Positions 1 to 6,666 of a DNA stretch of 6,822 bases are shown one piece after another. The stretch covers positions 1 through 6,822 of the forward strand of contig SLIH01000060.1 of the NCBI GenBank assembly GCA_007135745.1, in the 5' to 3' direction. The stretch comes from Halomonas sp. Its GTDB lineage: Bacteria; Pseudomonadota; Gammaproteobacteria; Pseudomonadales; Oleiphilaceae. The translations under genes and the position numbers were made by a program. The notes beneath the pieces were generated by a model. That model made no database searches. It was not told where the DNA came from and was given only the letters and a program-made list of their open reading frames with translations. Every line of letters starts with the position of its first letter. Position 1 is the stretch's first letter.

Positions 1-1
1 C

Positions 2-244
2 AGGGGACTTACAGAGAACCCCTGGGTGCCTGGCACCATAGGCATTATTGTCGTGTTACAGCTTCTGTTCACCTACCTGCCCCCGATGCAGACACTGTTC
101 GGAACCACCGGACTCACCGGCACCACCTGGCTGATGATTCTGTCTGTCAGTCTGCCGCTACTGTTTATTGTTGAACTGGAAAAGTTCGTGATCCGGCGCT
201 GGAGCCAGCCCCCACAACCCTCAGCTCAGGCAGCGGAACAATAG
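2..244 (+). CDS. P-type cation-transporting ATPase, C-terminal fragment (5' end outside window)
   Basis: The reading frame is open from base 2, so this is the last 80 residues of a longer gene that begins upstream of the window. The fragment carries two hydrophobic segments, roughly residues 11-30 and 44-62, separated by a short loop with the motif LPPMQTLFG. It ends in a charged and then proline/glutamine-rich tail. An ENPW sequence before the helix followed by the PMQ-x-LF motif is characteristic of the last transmembrane helices (Cation_ATPase_C region) of SERCA-like type II P-type ATPases, which move Ca2+, Mg2+, Na+ or other cations across the inner membrane using ATP. The phosphorylation (DKTGT) and nucleotide-binding domains lie outside the window, so the transported ion cannot be told. 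The gene converges with the next one and only 8 bases separate the two stop codons. An internal GTG at 26 is in frame but is not a real start, because the conserved ENPW lies upstream of it. Confidence 0.85.
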   Translation, partial: RGLTENPWVPGTIGIIVVLQLLFTYLPPMQTLFGTTGLTGTTWLMILSVSLPLLFIVELEKFVIRRWSQPPQPSAQAAEQ

Positions 245-252
245 GGAACCTC

Positions 253-858
253 TTACTGGCCAAAATTCTGATTCTGTTCCTCCAGAAAAGCTTTCTCGTC
301 CACGCTGGAGGGCCGTTTCAGGATTTTATTGCGATGAGGGAAACGCCCGAAACGCCGGATGATTTCCCGATGCTCCAGGGCACTGCGCTCAAAACCTGAC
401 AGCACATCGTGCAGACGCCCCGAGGCGGTCCTGCGCAGTTGCTCGTAGAGCGCAACGGACTCATCCTGTGCGGCGCGGTTCTCGGCGTGCTGGAAAGGCA
501 TATAGAAAAAAGCGCGCTGGATCAGCGGTAAAGAAACGTCACGCCCTCGCTCAACGCCTTCGCGTGCCAGCTTCAGTGCCAACGGATCATTGCGAAACGC
601 CATGGGTGTGCTGCGGTAGATGTGGCGGCTGAACTGATCAAGCAGGATGATCTCCGTCAGCGCACCCCCCGGTTCCCGTCGCCAATGATCCAGCCCACCC
701 TCCGAAGCAAACAGGACCATGGACGAAAAACGTCGACGAAGGTTGCGATCCAACCAACGATCACCCCGGAACCATTGCTCCCGGTACTCACGCGGTGGCA
801 CCCCCTCTTCATCCAGGGGACCGATCCAGAAATCCAGAATGAAAGGCCATTCGAACAT
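253..858 (-). CDS. DUF924 family protein
   Basis: A 201-residue protein from the ATG at 858-856 matches the DUF924 family (PF06041) across its whole length. Seen in order: an N-terminal ILDFW motif (residues 7-11), a WF-x-GD segment, LLDQFSR (72-78) followed by HIYR, RAFFYMPFQHAE (115-126) and a C-terminal RRFGRFPHRN (168-177). These are the family's hallmark blocks, and the length is normal for it. There is no signal peptide or membrane helix, so the protein is probably cytoplasmic. The family is helical and has been likened to TPR folds, and no biochemical role is established for it as far as I know. The frame extends nine codons upstream to a TTG at 885, beyond which lies a stop. I prefer the ATG because family members start a few residues before the ILDFW block. 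Neither start has a convincing Shine-Dalgarno sequence. It is convergent with the ATPase and divergent from the epimerase gene, so it is probably a single-gene transcript. Confidence 0.88.
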   Translation of the reverse strand: MFEWPFILDFWIGPLDEEGVPPREYREQWFRGDRWLDRNLRRRFSSMVLFASEGGLDHWRREPGGALTEIILLDQFSRHIYRSTPMAFRNDPLALKLAREGVERGRDVSLPLIQRAFFYMPFQHAENRAAQDESVALYEQLRRTASGRLHDVLSGFERSALEHREIIRRFGRFPHRNKILKRPSSVDEKAFLEEQNQNFGQ

Positions 859-955
859 ATCAGTTGCCCAGTTGGTGTGGCACAAAGGGTATCAGGCCAG
901 CTGAAGATGCGCAGCCACAACCATCCGTAGTCTGCGCGCCAGAAGACAACAACGC

Positions 956-988
956 TTGACACCCAAGGGCGTAATACGCAGGTTATAT
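956..988 (+). promoter_or_regulatory. weak candidate promoter for the epimerase unit
   Basis: The roughly 230-base gap between the divergent DUF924 and epimerase genes must hold promoters for both. A consensus -35 hexamer TTGACA lies at 956-961 and an AT-rich TTATAT at 983-988, but the spacing is 21 bases, well over the optimal 17. Either the true -10 differs or these are chance matches. Nothing better is visible for the minus-strand gene. Seen: the hexamers; inferred: promoter function. Confidence 0.2.
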
Positions 989-1086
989 CAAAAAGCCCTT
1001 TGCGCAGAATGCCACCGGGTTCATTGGCGGGCGGGCCTGAATCCGGGCTCCTTCTGCGGAGCAGGGTTAATGGAAAACGGGAGAGG

Positions 1087-1989
1087 ATGATGACACAACA
1101 TGTTGTGTTGACCGGCGGCACCGGCTTTATCGGACAGGCACTCTGTCGTCAACTGCAGCAACGCGGCGACGAAGTGACCGTGTTCAGCCGTCGCTCCACG
1201 GAGGAGGTGCACAATCTCTGTGGCCCCGTTCGGCACATTGATCGGCTGACGACCATCCCCGGGCTGGGGCCCATTGATGGAATCATCAATCTGGCCGGCG
1301 AAGGGATCGCGGAAAAGCGCTGGACTCGTAAACGCAAGCAGATTCTCTGGGACAGTCGCGTGGCCCTCACCCGGGTTCTGGTTGAGGAAATGAAGCGTTG
1401 CCCGCACCCGCCCGGCGCTCTTATCTCCGGCTCTGCCGTGGGCTATTACGGGGATCAGGGCGAGCGGACCGTAACCGAAGACACGGAACCCACCGATGAA
1501 TTCAGTCACCGCATGTGTGCCGCCTGGGAAGAAGCAGCCGGTGAAGCAGCTGAGATCAGCCGCCTCTGCATTTCCCGCACCGGCCTTGTGGTAGGGCACG
1601 GTGGAGGCTTCCTGCAGCAGATGCTGCTGCCCTTTCGCCTGGGCCTGGGGGGGCGCCTGGGGAACGGCGGACAATACATGCCCTGGATACATCGGCTGGA
1701 CATGGTTAACGGGCTGATCTTCCTGCTGGATTCGGAAACCCTGTCCGGGGCCTTCAACCTGACGGCCCCCAACCCGGTCAGCAATGCGGAGTTCACCCGG
1801 ATCCTCGCCTCGGTTCTGCGCCGTCCCGCGGTTCTGCCGGCACCGGCACCTGCGCTTCGCCTGGCTCTGGGGGAGATGTCGAGGCTGCTGTTAACCGGGC
1901 AGAAAGCCATCCCTCAACGACTACAGGAAGCCGGTTTCAGCTTCCGGTACGAAACCCTGGAACCGGCTTTGCGGGAAGCCGTGGCATGA
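1087..1989 (+). CDS. TIGR01777/SDR39U1 family NAD(P)-dependent epimerase
   Basis: A 300-residue extended short-chain dehydrogenase/reductase. The N-terminal Rossmann motif TGGTGFIG (residues 9-16) binds the dinucleotide. The family-specific NLAGEGIAEKRW block lies at 68-79, SGSAVGYYG at 114-122 (serine and tyrosine region of the active site), RTGLVVG near 164-170, and MPWIHRLD at 198-205. The C-terminal 50 residues, ending with a GQKAIPQRL-x-EAGF block, match the DUF1731 tail of this family. The length is typical. The substrate is unknown; bacterial homologues include YfcH. The frame is open upstream to a possible start at 1000, but those extra residues are not family-like. The tandem ATG codons at 1087 and 1090, behind a purine-rich CGGGAGAGG, fit the conserved start just before the VVLTGGTG strand. 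The stop overlaps the next gene's start (ATGA), so the two are translationally coupled. Cytoplasmic. Confidence 0.92.
   Translation: MMTQHVVLTGGTGFIGQALCRQLQQRGDEVTVFSRRSTEEVHNLCGPVRHIDRLTTIPGLGPIDGIINLAGEGIAEKRWTRKRKQILWDSRVALTRVLVEEMKRCPHPPGALISGSAVGYYGDQGERTVTEDTEPTDEFSHRMCAAWEEAAGEAAEISRLCISRTGLVVGHGGGFLQQMLLPFRLGLGGRLGNGGQYMPWIHRLDMVNGLIFLLDSETLSGAFNLTAPNPVSNAEFTRILASVLRRPAVLPAPAPALRLALGEMSRLLLTGQKAIPQRLQEAGFSFRYETLEPALREAVA
1093..1108. repeat. 16-base perfect palindrome over the epimerase start
   Basis: ACACAACATGTTGTGT is a perfect inverted repeat with 8-base arms and no spacer. It begins two codons after the first ATG of the epimerase gene. In RNA it could not form a tight hairpin because there is no loop, but in DNA it has the two-fold symmetry of a dimeric repressor site. 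Its position next to the ribosome binding site would suit repression or translation control, yet part of it encodes the conserved N-terminal beta strand, so it could be accidental. Confidence 0.4.
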
Positions 1990-2558
1990 AGCGTCTCGGT
2001 TTTCTCCTGATGCTTGCCCTGACCGCCCTGCCCTTTGCCGGCAAGGCGGAGGATGCGCCGGTTTCAGGCGCCAGTTACGAAGCGTGCAGCATGGTGGCCA
2101 GCCAGTACCTGACCACGGTGCAACTCCTGCAACAGGGCCTGGAACCCGAAATACTCAAGGAAACGCTCCCAGGGCTGACGGAAGAAGGTGCCCGTCGTAT
2201 CGATGCCATCCACGATCAGGTCAGCAATGCCGGGTTTCTGGAAACCTATTCCGGGATCAATGCCCGATTTGCCCGCTGTGCCCGTCAGGTCTATGAGGCA
2301 CAGGGCGAACCCCAGCGGGGTGAGCGCGAACATCATTTCTATGTCTGCGCCGGTGAAAACAAAATCCGATACGAGATCCTGCTTGCCGCATGGGCCGGCG
2401 GAGACCGCGAGGAAGTCCTGCAACAACTTCAGCCACAGCATCAGGTGGCCGCCAACAGCATATACGATCTCTATAAAGACGAAGGCGCCGTGACGGTCTT
2501 CCACCAGCTGGCCACGGAGCTCAAGCAATGCCTGAGCACCGGCCATTATCGGCAGTGA
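1986..2558 (+). CDS. hypothetical exported protein with four cysteines
   Basis: I do not recognise the family of this 190-residue protein. It begins with a clear Sec signal peptide: positive MKRLG, a hydrophobic core LLMLALTALPF and a probable AGKA cleavage site, giving a mature protein from about residue 22. There is no lipobox cysteine, so it should be soluble in the periplasm or secreted. The mature part is mostly helical in character, with four cysteines at residues 34, 98, 121 and 182 that could form two disulfides after export. Other visible segments are a helix-rich leucine/glutamine stretch at 40-60, an RFARCARQVYEA helix near 94-105 and FYVCAGENKIRYEILLAAW at 118-136. The ATG overlaps the stop of the epimerase gene by four bases, so translation is probably coupled. 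The functional link between a cytoplasmic oxidoreductase and this exported protein is unknown. No terminator hairpin is seen after the stop, only a run of six T at 2583-2588. Confidence 0.82.
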   Translation: MKRLGFLLMLALTALPFAGKAEDAPVSGASYEACSMVASQYLTTVQLLQQGLEPEILKETLPGLTEEGARRIDAIHDQVSNAGFLETYSGINARFARCARQVYEAQGEPQRGEREHHFYVCAGENKIRYEILLAAWAGGDREEVLQQLQPQHQVAANSIYDLYKDEGAVTVFHQLATELKQCLSTGHYRQ

Positions 2559-2592
2559 CCCGTTACCCAATCTTAAATCTCTGTTTTTTGCA

Positions 2593-2630
2593 TTGACAGG
2601 GTCCGTGCGCTTGCTTACTATGCGCGCCTC
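2593..2630 (+). promoter_or_regulatory. sigma-70 promoter of tRNA-Glu with GC-rich discriminator
   Basis: A perfect -35 TTGACA (2593-2598) and a -10 TACTAT (2616-2621) stand exactly 17 bases apart. Transcription should begin near 2628, leaving a leader of about a dozen bases before the mature tRNA at 2641. The bases just after the -10, GCGCGCCTC, form a GC-rich discriminator, the feature known from stable-RNA promoters repressed by ppGpp/DksA in the stringent response. The regulation is inferred from that resemblance. Confidence 0.8.
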
Positions 2631-2640
2631 TGACGGATGC

Positions 2641-2716
2641 GTCCCCTTCGTCTAGTGGCCTAGGACACCGCCCTTTCACGGCGGTAACAGGGGTTCGACT
2701 CCCCTAGGGGACGCCA
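2641..2716 (+). tRNA. tRNA-Glu, anticodon UUC
   Basis: A complete 76-base tRNA with a full cloverleaf. The acceptor stem pairs GTCCCCT (2641-2647) with AGGGGAC (2706-2712), followed by discriminator G and an encoded CCA (2714-2716). The anticodon stem pairs CCGCC (2668-2672) with GGCGG (2680-2684) around the loop CTTTCAC, which places anticodon TTC at 2675-2677 and reads glutamate codons GAA and GAG. The T arm pairs AGGGG (2689-2693) with CCCCT (2701-2705) around TTCGACT. It stands alone rather than in a tRNA cluster within this window, and it has its own strong promoter. No rho-independent terminator is visible downstream. No repeat of its 3' end and no integrase gene is seen here, so there is no sign of use as an integration site. 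Confidence 0.97.
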
Positions 2717-2754
2717 CTTTCCTTCTCCACCGCCTGATCCCGCTTACTCAGCAA

Positions 2755-2783
2755 CTGACCTCAACGCTCGGCTCGTCTATACT
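2755..2783 (+). promoter_or_regulatory. candidate promoter of the EAL-HDOD gene
   Basis: A good -10 hexamer TATACT (2778-2783) lies 17 bases after CTGACC (2755-2760), a four-of-six match to the -35 consensus. The start codon is about 42 bases downstream of the -10. The -10 sits in a small interrupted inverted repeat, CTATA (2777-2781) and TATAG (2787-2791), which could be a regulator site or chance. Read-through from the tRNA-Glu promoter is an alternative or additional source of transcript. Confidence 0.4.
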
Positions 2784-2815
2784 GCATATAGCAGGCATGT
2801 TTTTCGTCCCCTGCC

Positions 2816-2819
2816 GGAG
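2816..2819 (+). promoter_or_regulatory. ribosome binding site fixing the GTG start at 2826
   Basis: GGAG stands six bases before a GTG codon, an ideal Shine-Dalgarno spacing. The first ATG in this frame comes far inside the conserved EAL region, so the GTG is the credible start. Confidence 0.65.
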
Positions 2820-2825
2820 CTCACT

Positions 2826-4079
2826 GTGAACAAGGGATACCAGCCAGACGCCTCGGATGTTCTCTACGCCCGTCAACCCATATACGACCGGGCCCTGAAC
2901 ACTGTTGGTTTTGAATTGCTGTTTCGCCCTTCCCCTGAGGAGCCTATTCCACCTTCCGAAAACGGCACCGTCTTCGACGGCGACAACGCCACCAATGAGG
3001 TCATGCTTCGGGCTTTCTCGGACAGTGATATCGACCTGGTCTGCGAACAACAGCCGGCCTTCATCAATTTCACTGCAGATACCCTGCAGAAAGCCCTTCC
3101 CTTCAATCCAAAACGGATCGTGATTGAGGTCCTGGAATCGGTAACGGAAACGGAAACTGTATTGAGCAGCATCCAGAAACAACGTGACGACGGTTACCGC
3201 ATCGCACTGGATGATTATCGCCGCACTGACGACCTGCACCCACTCATTGCTCTGGCGGACATCGTTAAGCTGGAATACCCGGCCTACACCGGTGACGAAC
3301 TCAGAAAGACCGTCAAGGTCCTGCGCAGACATGGAGTCCAGGTCCTGGCGGAGAAAATTGAGACCCAGGAACAATTCGAAGACTGCGTGGAAGCTGGCTG
3401 CGACCTTTTTCAGGGTTTTTTTCTATCCCGCCCCACCAGCATCACTGGCAAGACCATGCCTCAAAGCAGGCTTTCCGTGCTGCAACTGCTCCAGGCACTG
3501 AATGATCCGGATACTTCCCTGCATCAACTTGCCAACGTAGTCAGTCAGGATGTCTTTCTCAGCGTGCGGATGCTCAAACTGGTCAACTCAGCCTCCTACC
3601 GCCGGGCCCGTGAAATTGATTCCATTCAGATGGCGGTCGTAATGCTCGGCATGGAGCGTATTCGCGCCCTGGCCAACATGCTTGCCCTGTCACGGCTTGA
3701 AGACAAGCCCCATGCGTTGCAGCGCATCGCGGTTAACCGTGCCAACCTTACCGGGCGGATCTACACTCGCCTGGCGCCAAGTGGCTTCGATACCGGCTAT
3801 ACTGCAGGCCTTTTTTCCTGCCTGGATGCTTTTTTTGATCAACCGCTCAACGAAATTCTGGCGCATATTCCCCTCACTAACGCACTTGCGGACGCCCTTC
3901 TGAAGCGGCAAGGGGCGCTGGGCCTCGCACTGCAGAGTGCGATCGACTTTGAACAGGGACGCTGGAGCAACATCGATTGGGACAATCTGCAGAAGCAGGG
4001 TATCCAGCCCTCCGACCTGGCCTTCGACATGCACTGCGCCCTGCAGAGCAGCGAGGAAACCCCGTCATCGCTGGATTGA
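2826..4079 (+). CDS. degenerate EAL domain - HDOD domain signalling protein
   Basis: A 417-residue cytoplasmic protein with the EAL-HDOD (YuxH-type) layout. Residues about 12-205 form an EAL domain, starting at YARQPIYDRALNTVGFELLFR, with ELL in place of EAL. Several metal-site residues remain (E30, N81, E101, D129, D130, K148, E176, Q196-GFF). However, the catalytic loop normally reading DDFGTG is DDYRRT, and the usual K-x-D is K-L-E (148-150). Such losses usually mean no phosphodiesterase activity, although c-di-GMP binding may persist. Residues about 215-385 form an HDOD domain, an HD-related fold without the HD metal ligands; visible blocks are VRMLKLVNSASY (247-258) and MAVVMLGMERIRAL (269-282). 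The length is normal for this architecture. In proteins of this class the EAL part is thought to sense or turn over c-di-GMP and the HDOD part to pass on the signal, but partners are not visible here. It starts with GTG behind a good GGAG, and the next c-di-GMP gene follows 93 bases later on the same strand. Confidence 0.9.
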   Translation: MNKGYQPDASDVLYARQPIYDRALNTVGFELLFRPSPEEPIPPSENGTVFDGDNATNEVMLRAFSDSDIDLVCEQQPAFINFTADTLQKALPFNPKRIVIEVLESVTETETVLSSIQKQRDDGYRIALDDYRRTDDLHPLIALADIVKLEYPAYTGDELRKTVKVLRRHGVQVLAEKIETQEQFEDCVEAGCDLFQGFFLSRPTSITGKTMPQSRLSVLQLLQALNDPDTSLHQLANVVSQDVFLSVRMLKLVNSASYRRAREIDSIQMAVVMLGMERIRALANMLALSRLEDKPHALQRIAVNRANLTGRIYTRLAPSGFDTGYTAGLFSCLDAFFDQPLNEILAHIPLTNALADALLKRQGALGLALQSAIDFEQGRWSNIDWDNLQKQGIQPSDLAFDMHCALQSSEETPSSLD

Positions 4080-4118
4080 GCATGTTCTGGTGACCACGAC
4101 GACGAACCCTCGTTTCAC

Positions 4119-4127
4119 TGCTATATT
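4119..4127 (+). promoter_or_regulatory. candidate extended -10 promoter of the GGDEF-EAL gene
   Basis: TG (4119-4120), one base, then TATATT (4122-4127) forms an extended -10 element about 45 bases upstream of the start codon. No good -35 lies at the right distance, which extended -10 promoters can tolerate. The 93-base gap between the two signalling genes contains no terminator-like hairpin, so co-transcription from upstream is also possible. Confidence 0.3.
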
Positions 4128-4172
4128 GCTTAGGATGCATCTCCCGTCAAAACAACCAGTGTCCCGAGGGTA

Positions 4173-6596
4173 ATGCGTAACCTACTGTCCCGCATAAATC
4201 AGTTCCGGGTGAAGTCACCGCTGTCGTTTCGCATGCTGGCCTATATCCTTCTTGCCAGCTCGATCTTCACATTGGCAGCCACTTCCATCCAGGTCTATAC
4301 GGATTACCGGACCGATGTCTCTCTCGTCAATGAGCGCCTCGATGTCATTGAAGCGGGTTATATGAGCAGCCTCGCCAGCAGCGTATGGGCACTGGATCAG
4401 AACCTGCTTGAGGTACAACTCGAAGGCATCCTGAGTCTCCCCGACATCAAGCATGTTCGACTGGTGATGCATCCGGATACGGAAATCCAGATGGGTTCCG
4501 TGCCCGATGACGAAGCCACGTTACAGAGCTCCTTCCCGCTGGAATTTGAAGGGGACGAAATCCATCGCCTGGGCGAGGTCCATGTCACGGCCAGCCTGGA
4601 AACCGTTTACGAAAACCTGTGGCGCAAGATTCAGGTCATACTGACCACCCAGGCATTCAAGACATTCTTTATTTCCCTGCTGATTATCTGGATTTTCCAA
4701 CACTTCGTGACCCGACATCTCGGCACCATGGCCGGCTATGCAAGGAAACTCAACCTCCACAGCCTGCCCCCGTACCTGAAGCTCGACCGCCCCGAGTCCA
4801 GGCTTTACAGGAACGATGAACTGAGCCAGGTGTGCGATGCCATCAACCAGATGCGGGATCGGCTTGAAGAGGATCTGCGGCAGCAGAAAACCGATGAGCT
4901 GGAGATCGAGAAACTGTCAATGGCCCTCGAGCAGAGTCCTTCGTCGGTGCTTATCTGTGACAGGCACTGGCGCATCGAATACGCCAACAACAAATTCCTC
5001 CAGCTCACGGGGCGCCGGCTCGATGATATCACCGGCGAAAACCCCTACATGCTCACCAGCGATAACCTTTCCCGCGAGGAGAATCGCAAGCTCTGGGAAA
5101 ACGTTCGGATTCAGGTACAGCGTGTCGGGGTCTGGCAGGGAGAGATGCACAGCACCCGCAGAAGTGGCGAGCGTTTCTGGGAACAGGTCATCGTTACGCC
5201 CATCCGTGATGAGCAGGGTACACCGACACACTACCTGATACTCGGCGAAGACATCAGCATCCGGAAGCGCTATGAGCAACAGCTCCTGCGCCAGGCCAAT
5301 TACGACATTCTGACCGGTCTGCCCAACCGCATGCTGGCACTGGACCGGCTGAAGCTTGCAATTGCCCAGGCTCGGCGCGACGGCACCATGGTCGGAGTCA
5401 TGTTTCTTGATCTGGACAACTTCAAGCACATCAACGACACCATGGGGCACGACGCCGGGGACACCATGCTGATTGAGGCATCGCGGCGAATCTCTTCCTG
5501 TCTGCGCGGTACCAGCACGGTCGCCAGGCTGGGCGGCGACGAATTCCTGGTGATCCTTCCGGCACTGACCTCACCTGCGGCAACCGAGCAGGTCGCTGAA
5601 AGGATCCTGCATACCTTTACCCCCCCATTCAACCTGCACAACCAGGAAGTCTTTGTCAGCACCAGTATCGGCATCGCGCTTTACCCCAGTGACTCGGACA
5701 ACAGCAGCAGCCTGCTGCAACATGCCGACGCCGCCATGTACGAGGCAAAGAACAAGGGCAAGAGCGCCTATCAGCGCTTCTCCCCGAAGATGAAGGAGGT
5801 GTCCCAGGAACGCCTGCAGATTGAAAGCCTGCTCCGTCGGGCTCTGGAGATGGATGAGTTTGAGCTTCAGTTCCAACCCATCATCCGCATTGCCGATGGT
5901 GCCACCATCGGCGCCGAAGCCCTGATCCGGTGGCACAACCCCACCCTGGGGATGGTGCCCCCCAACCGATTCATTCCCCTGGCGGAAGAGACCGGCCTGA
6001 TCATCTCCATTGGGCGCTGGGTCATTGACGAGGCCTGCCGCACGCTCAGCCACTGGCAGGAGACCACAGGGCGCTCCCTCACCGTGGCCGTCAACGTCTC
6101 GCCCAGGCAGTTCCGGGATCCGGCGTTCGTGGATGTGGTACGCGAAGCGCTGGCGGCCAACAAGCTGTCCGGGGAACGCCTGGAGCTTGAAATAACCGAA
6201 CGCCTGCTCCTCGACAACACCCTGGAAACGGACGCCATACTCAACGAGCTCGATCACATGGGCGTCCGCCTGTCCGTGGACGATTTCGGTACCGGCTATT
6301 CCGCACTGGGCTACCTCAAGAGTTATCCTTTTGACACGCTCAAGGTCGATCAGTCCTTCGTGCGCGATGTCATGACCGAACCCGAAGACGCTGCCCTGGT
6401 ACGGGCCATTATCAACATGGCCCACAGCCTTAATCTGCACGTCATCGCCGAAGGGGTGGAGGAGCAGAATCAGTTTGACTTCCTGCATAACGAGAATTGC
6501 GACTACGCGCAGGGCTTCTTCTTCACACCCCCGGTTCCGGCACAGGAATTCCTGGAATGGCTGGAAGACAGCAATTCCGCCCTGGAAGCCAGGTGA
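4173..6596 (+). CDS. membrane sensor with PAS, GGDEF and EAL domains (c-di-GMP synthesis/breakdown)
   Basis: An 807-residue inner-membrane protein. A basic N-terminus leads to transmembrane helix 1 (about 20-42). A periplasmic sensor of about 115 residues follows, with a LASSVWALDQ and LEGILSLPDIKHVRL core (67-97), and then transmembrane helix 2 (about 161-179). A HAMP-like linker and coiled coil (180-245), a PAS/PAC domain (about 248-372) and a GGDEF domain (about 375-535) come next. The GGDEF domain has DLD at 413-415 and an intact GGDEF at 454-458. The allosteric I-site, normally RxxD, reads RGTS (445-448), so product inhibition at that site is probably lost. The EAL domain (about 545-800) keeps the expected catalytic and metal residues: E582-A-L, N641, E673, D703-D704 in DDFGTG, K724, D726, E760 in EGVE, and Q780. 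Both diguanylate cyclase and phosphodiesterase activities are thus possible, and which dominates cannot be told. The periplasmic domain resembles CHASE-like sensors in layout, but I cannot name its family. The start ATG has a GAGG only three bases away, so initiation may be weak; the in-frame ATG at 4233 would remove the basic N-terminus. Confidence 0.94.
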   Translation: MRNLLSRINQFRVKSPLSFRMLAYILLASSIFTLAATSIQVYTDYRTDVSLVNERLDVIEAGYMSSLASSVWALDQNLLEVQLEGILSLPDIKHVRLVMHPDTEIQMGSVPDDEATLQSSFPLEFEGDEIHRLGEVHVTASLETVYENLWRKIQVILTTQAFKTFFISLLIIWIFQHFVTRHLGTMAGYARKLNLHSLPPYLKLDRPESRLYRNDELSQVCDAINQMRDRLEEDLRQQKTDELEIEKLSMALEQSPSSVLICDRHWRIEYANNKFLQLTGRRLDDITGENPYMLTSDNLSREENRKLWENVRIQVQRVGVWQGEMHSTRRSGERFWEQVIVTPIRDEQGTPTHYLILGEDISIRKRYEQQLLRQANYDILTGLPNRMLALDRLKLAIAQARRDGTMVGVMFLDLDNFKHINDTMGHDAGDTMLIEASRRISSCLRGTSTVARLGGDEFLVILPALTSPAATEQVAERILHTFTPPFNLHNQEVFVSTSIGIALYPSDSDNSSSLLQHADAAMYEAKNKGKSAYQRFSPKMKEVSQERLQIESLLRRALEMDEFELQFQPIIRIADGATIGAEALIRWHNPTLGMVPPNRFIPLAEETGLIISIGRWVIDEACRTLSHWQETTGRSLTVAVNVSPRQFRDPAFVDVVREALAANKLSGERLELEITERLLLDNTLETDAILNELDHMGVRLSVDDFGTGYSALGYLKSYPFDTLKVDQSFVRDVMTEPEDAALVRAIINMAHSLNLHVIAEGVEEQNQFDFLHNENCDYAQGFFFTPPVPAQEFLEWLEDSNSALEAR

Positions 6597-6666
6597 GGCT
6601 GGCTGTCACCCGATGAGGCATATAGAATGATGGCTACATTTCGTGCCAAGGGAGCCCTCACCCGCA

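Noticed and set aside
1047..1062. Small hairpin GCTCC/GGAGC upstream of the epimerase start, considered as a leader regulator
   Set aside because: Five base pairs only, with no T tract, no competing structure and no leader peptide seen; likely chance in G+C-rich DNA.
1000..1086. N-terminal extension of the epimerase from an upstream start at 1000
   Set aside because: The 29 extra residues lack family similarity, and tandem ATG codons after a purine-rich stretch sit exactly where the conserved first strand begins.
657..1121. Minus-strand frame of 154 codons overlapping the DUF924 start and the intergenic gap
   Set aside because: It overlaps the conserved DUF924 and epimerase coding ends in other frames and shows no protein-like motif.
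1021..1692. Open frame of 223 codons on the minus strand opposite the epimerase gene
   Set aside because: Antisense shadow of a strongly conserved gene, with low-complexity composition and no family resemblance.
2641..2825. tRNA-Glu 3' end as an integration site for a mobile element
   Set aside because: No direct repeat of the tRNA end and no integrase or phage gene occurs in the window; the flanking genes look like core chromosome.
2748..3374. Minus-strand open frame of 208 codons opposite the EAL-HDOD gene
   Set aside because: It covers the conserved EAL half of the real gene and its promoter region, and its translation has no recognisable domain.
5571..6488. Long open frame (305 codons) on the minus strand opposite the EAL domain
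   Set aside because: It lies wholly antisense to a clearly conserved EAL domain, has no recognisable domain, and is explained by G+C-rich codon structure.
6587..6604. Inverted repeat AGCCAG/CTGGCT over the stop of the GGDEF-EAL gene, considered as a terminator
   Set aside because: The stem is only six base pairs with a six-base loop and is not followed by a T run, so it does not qualify as an intrinsic terminator.
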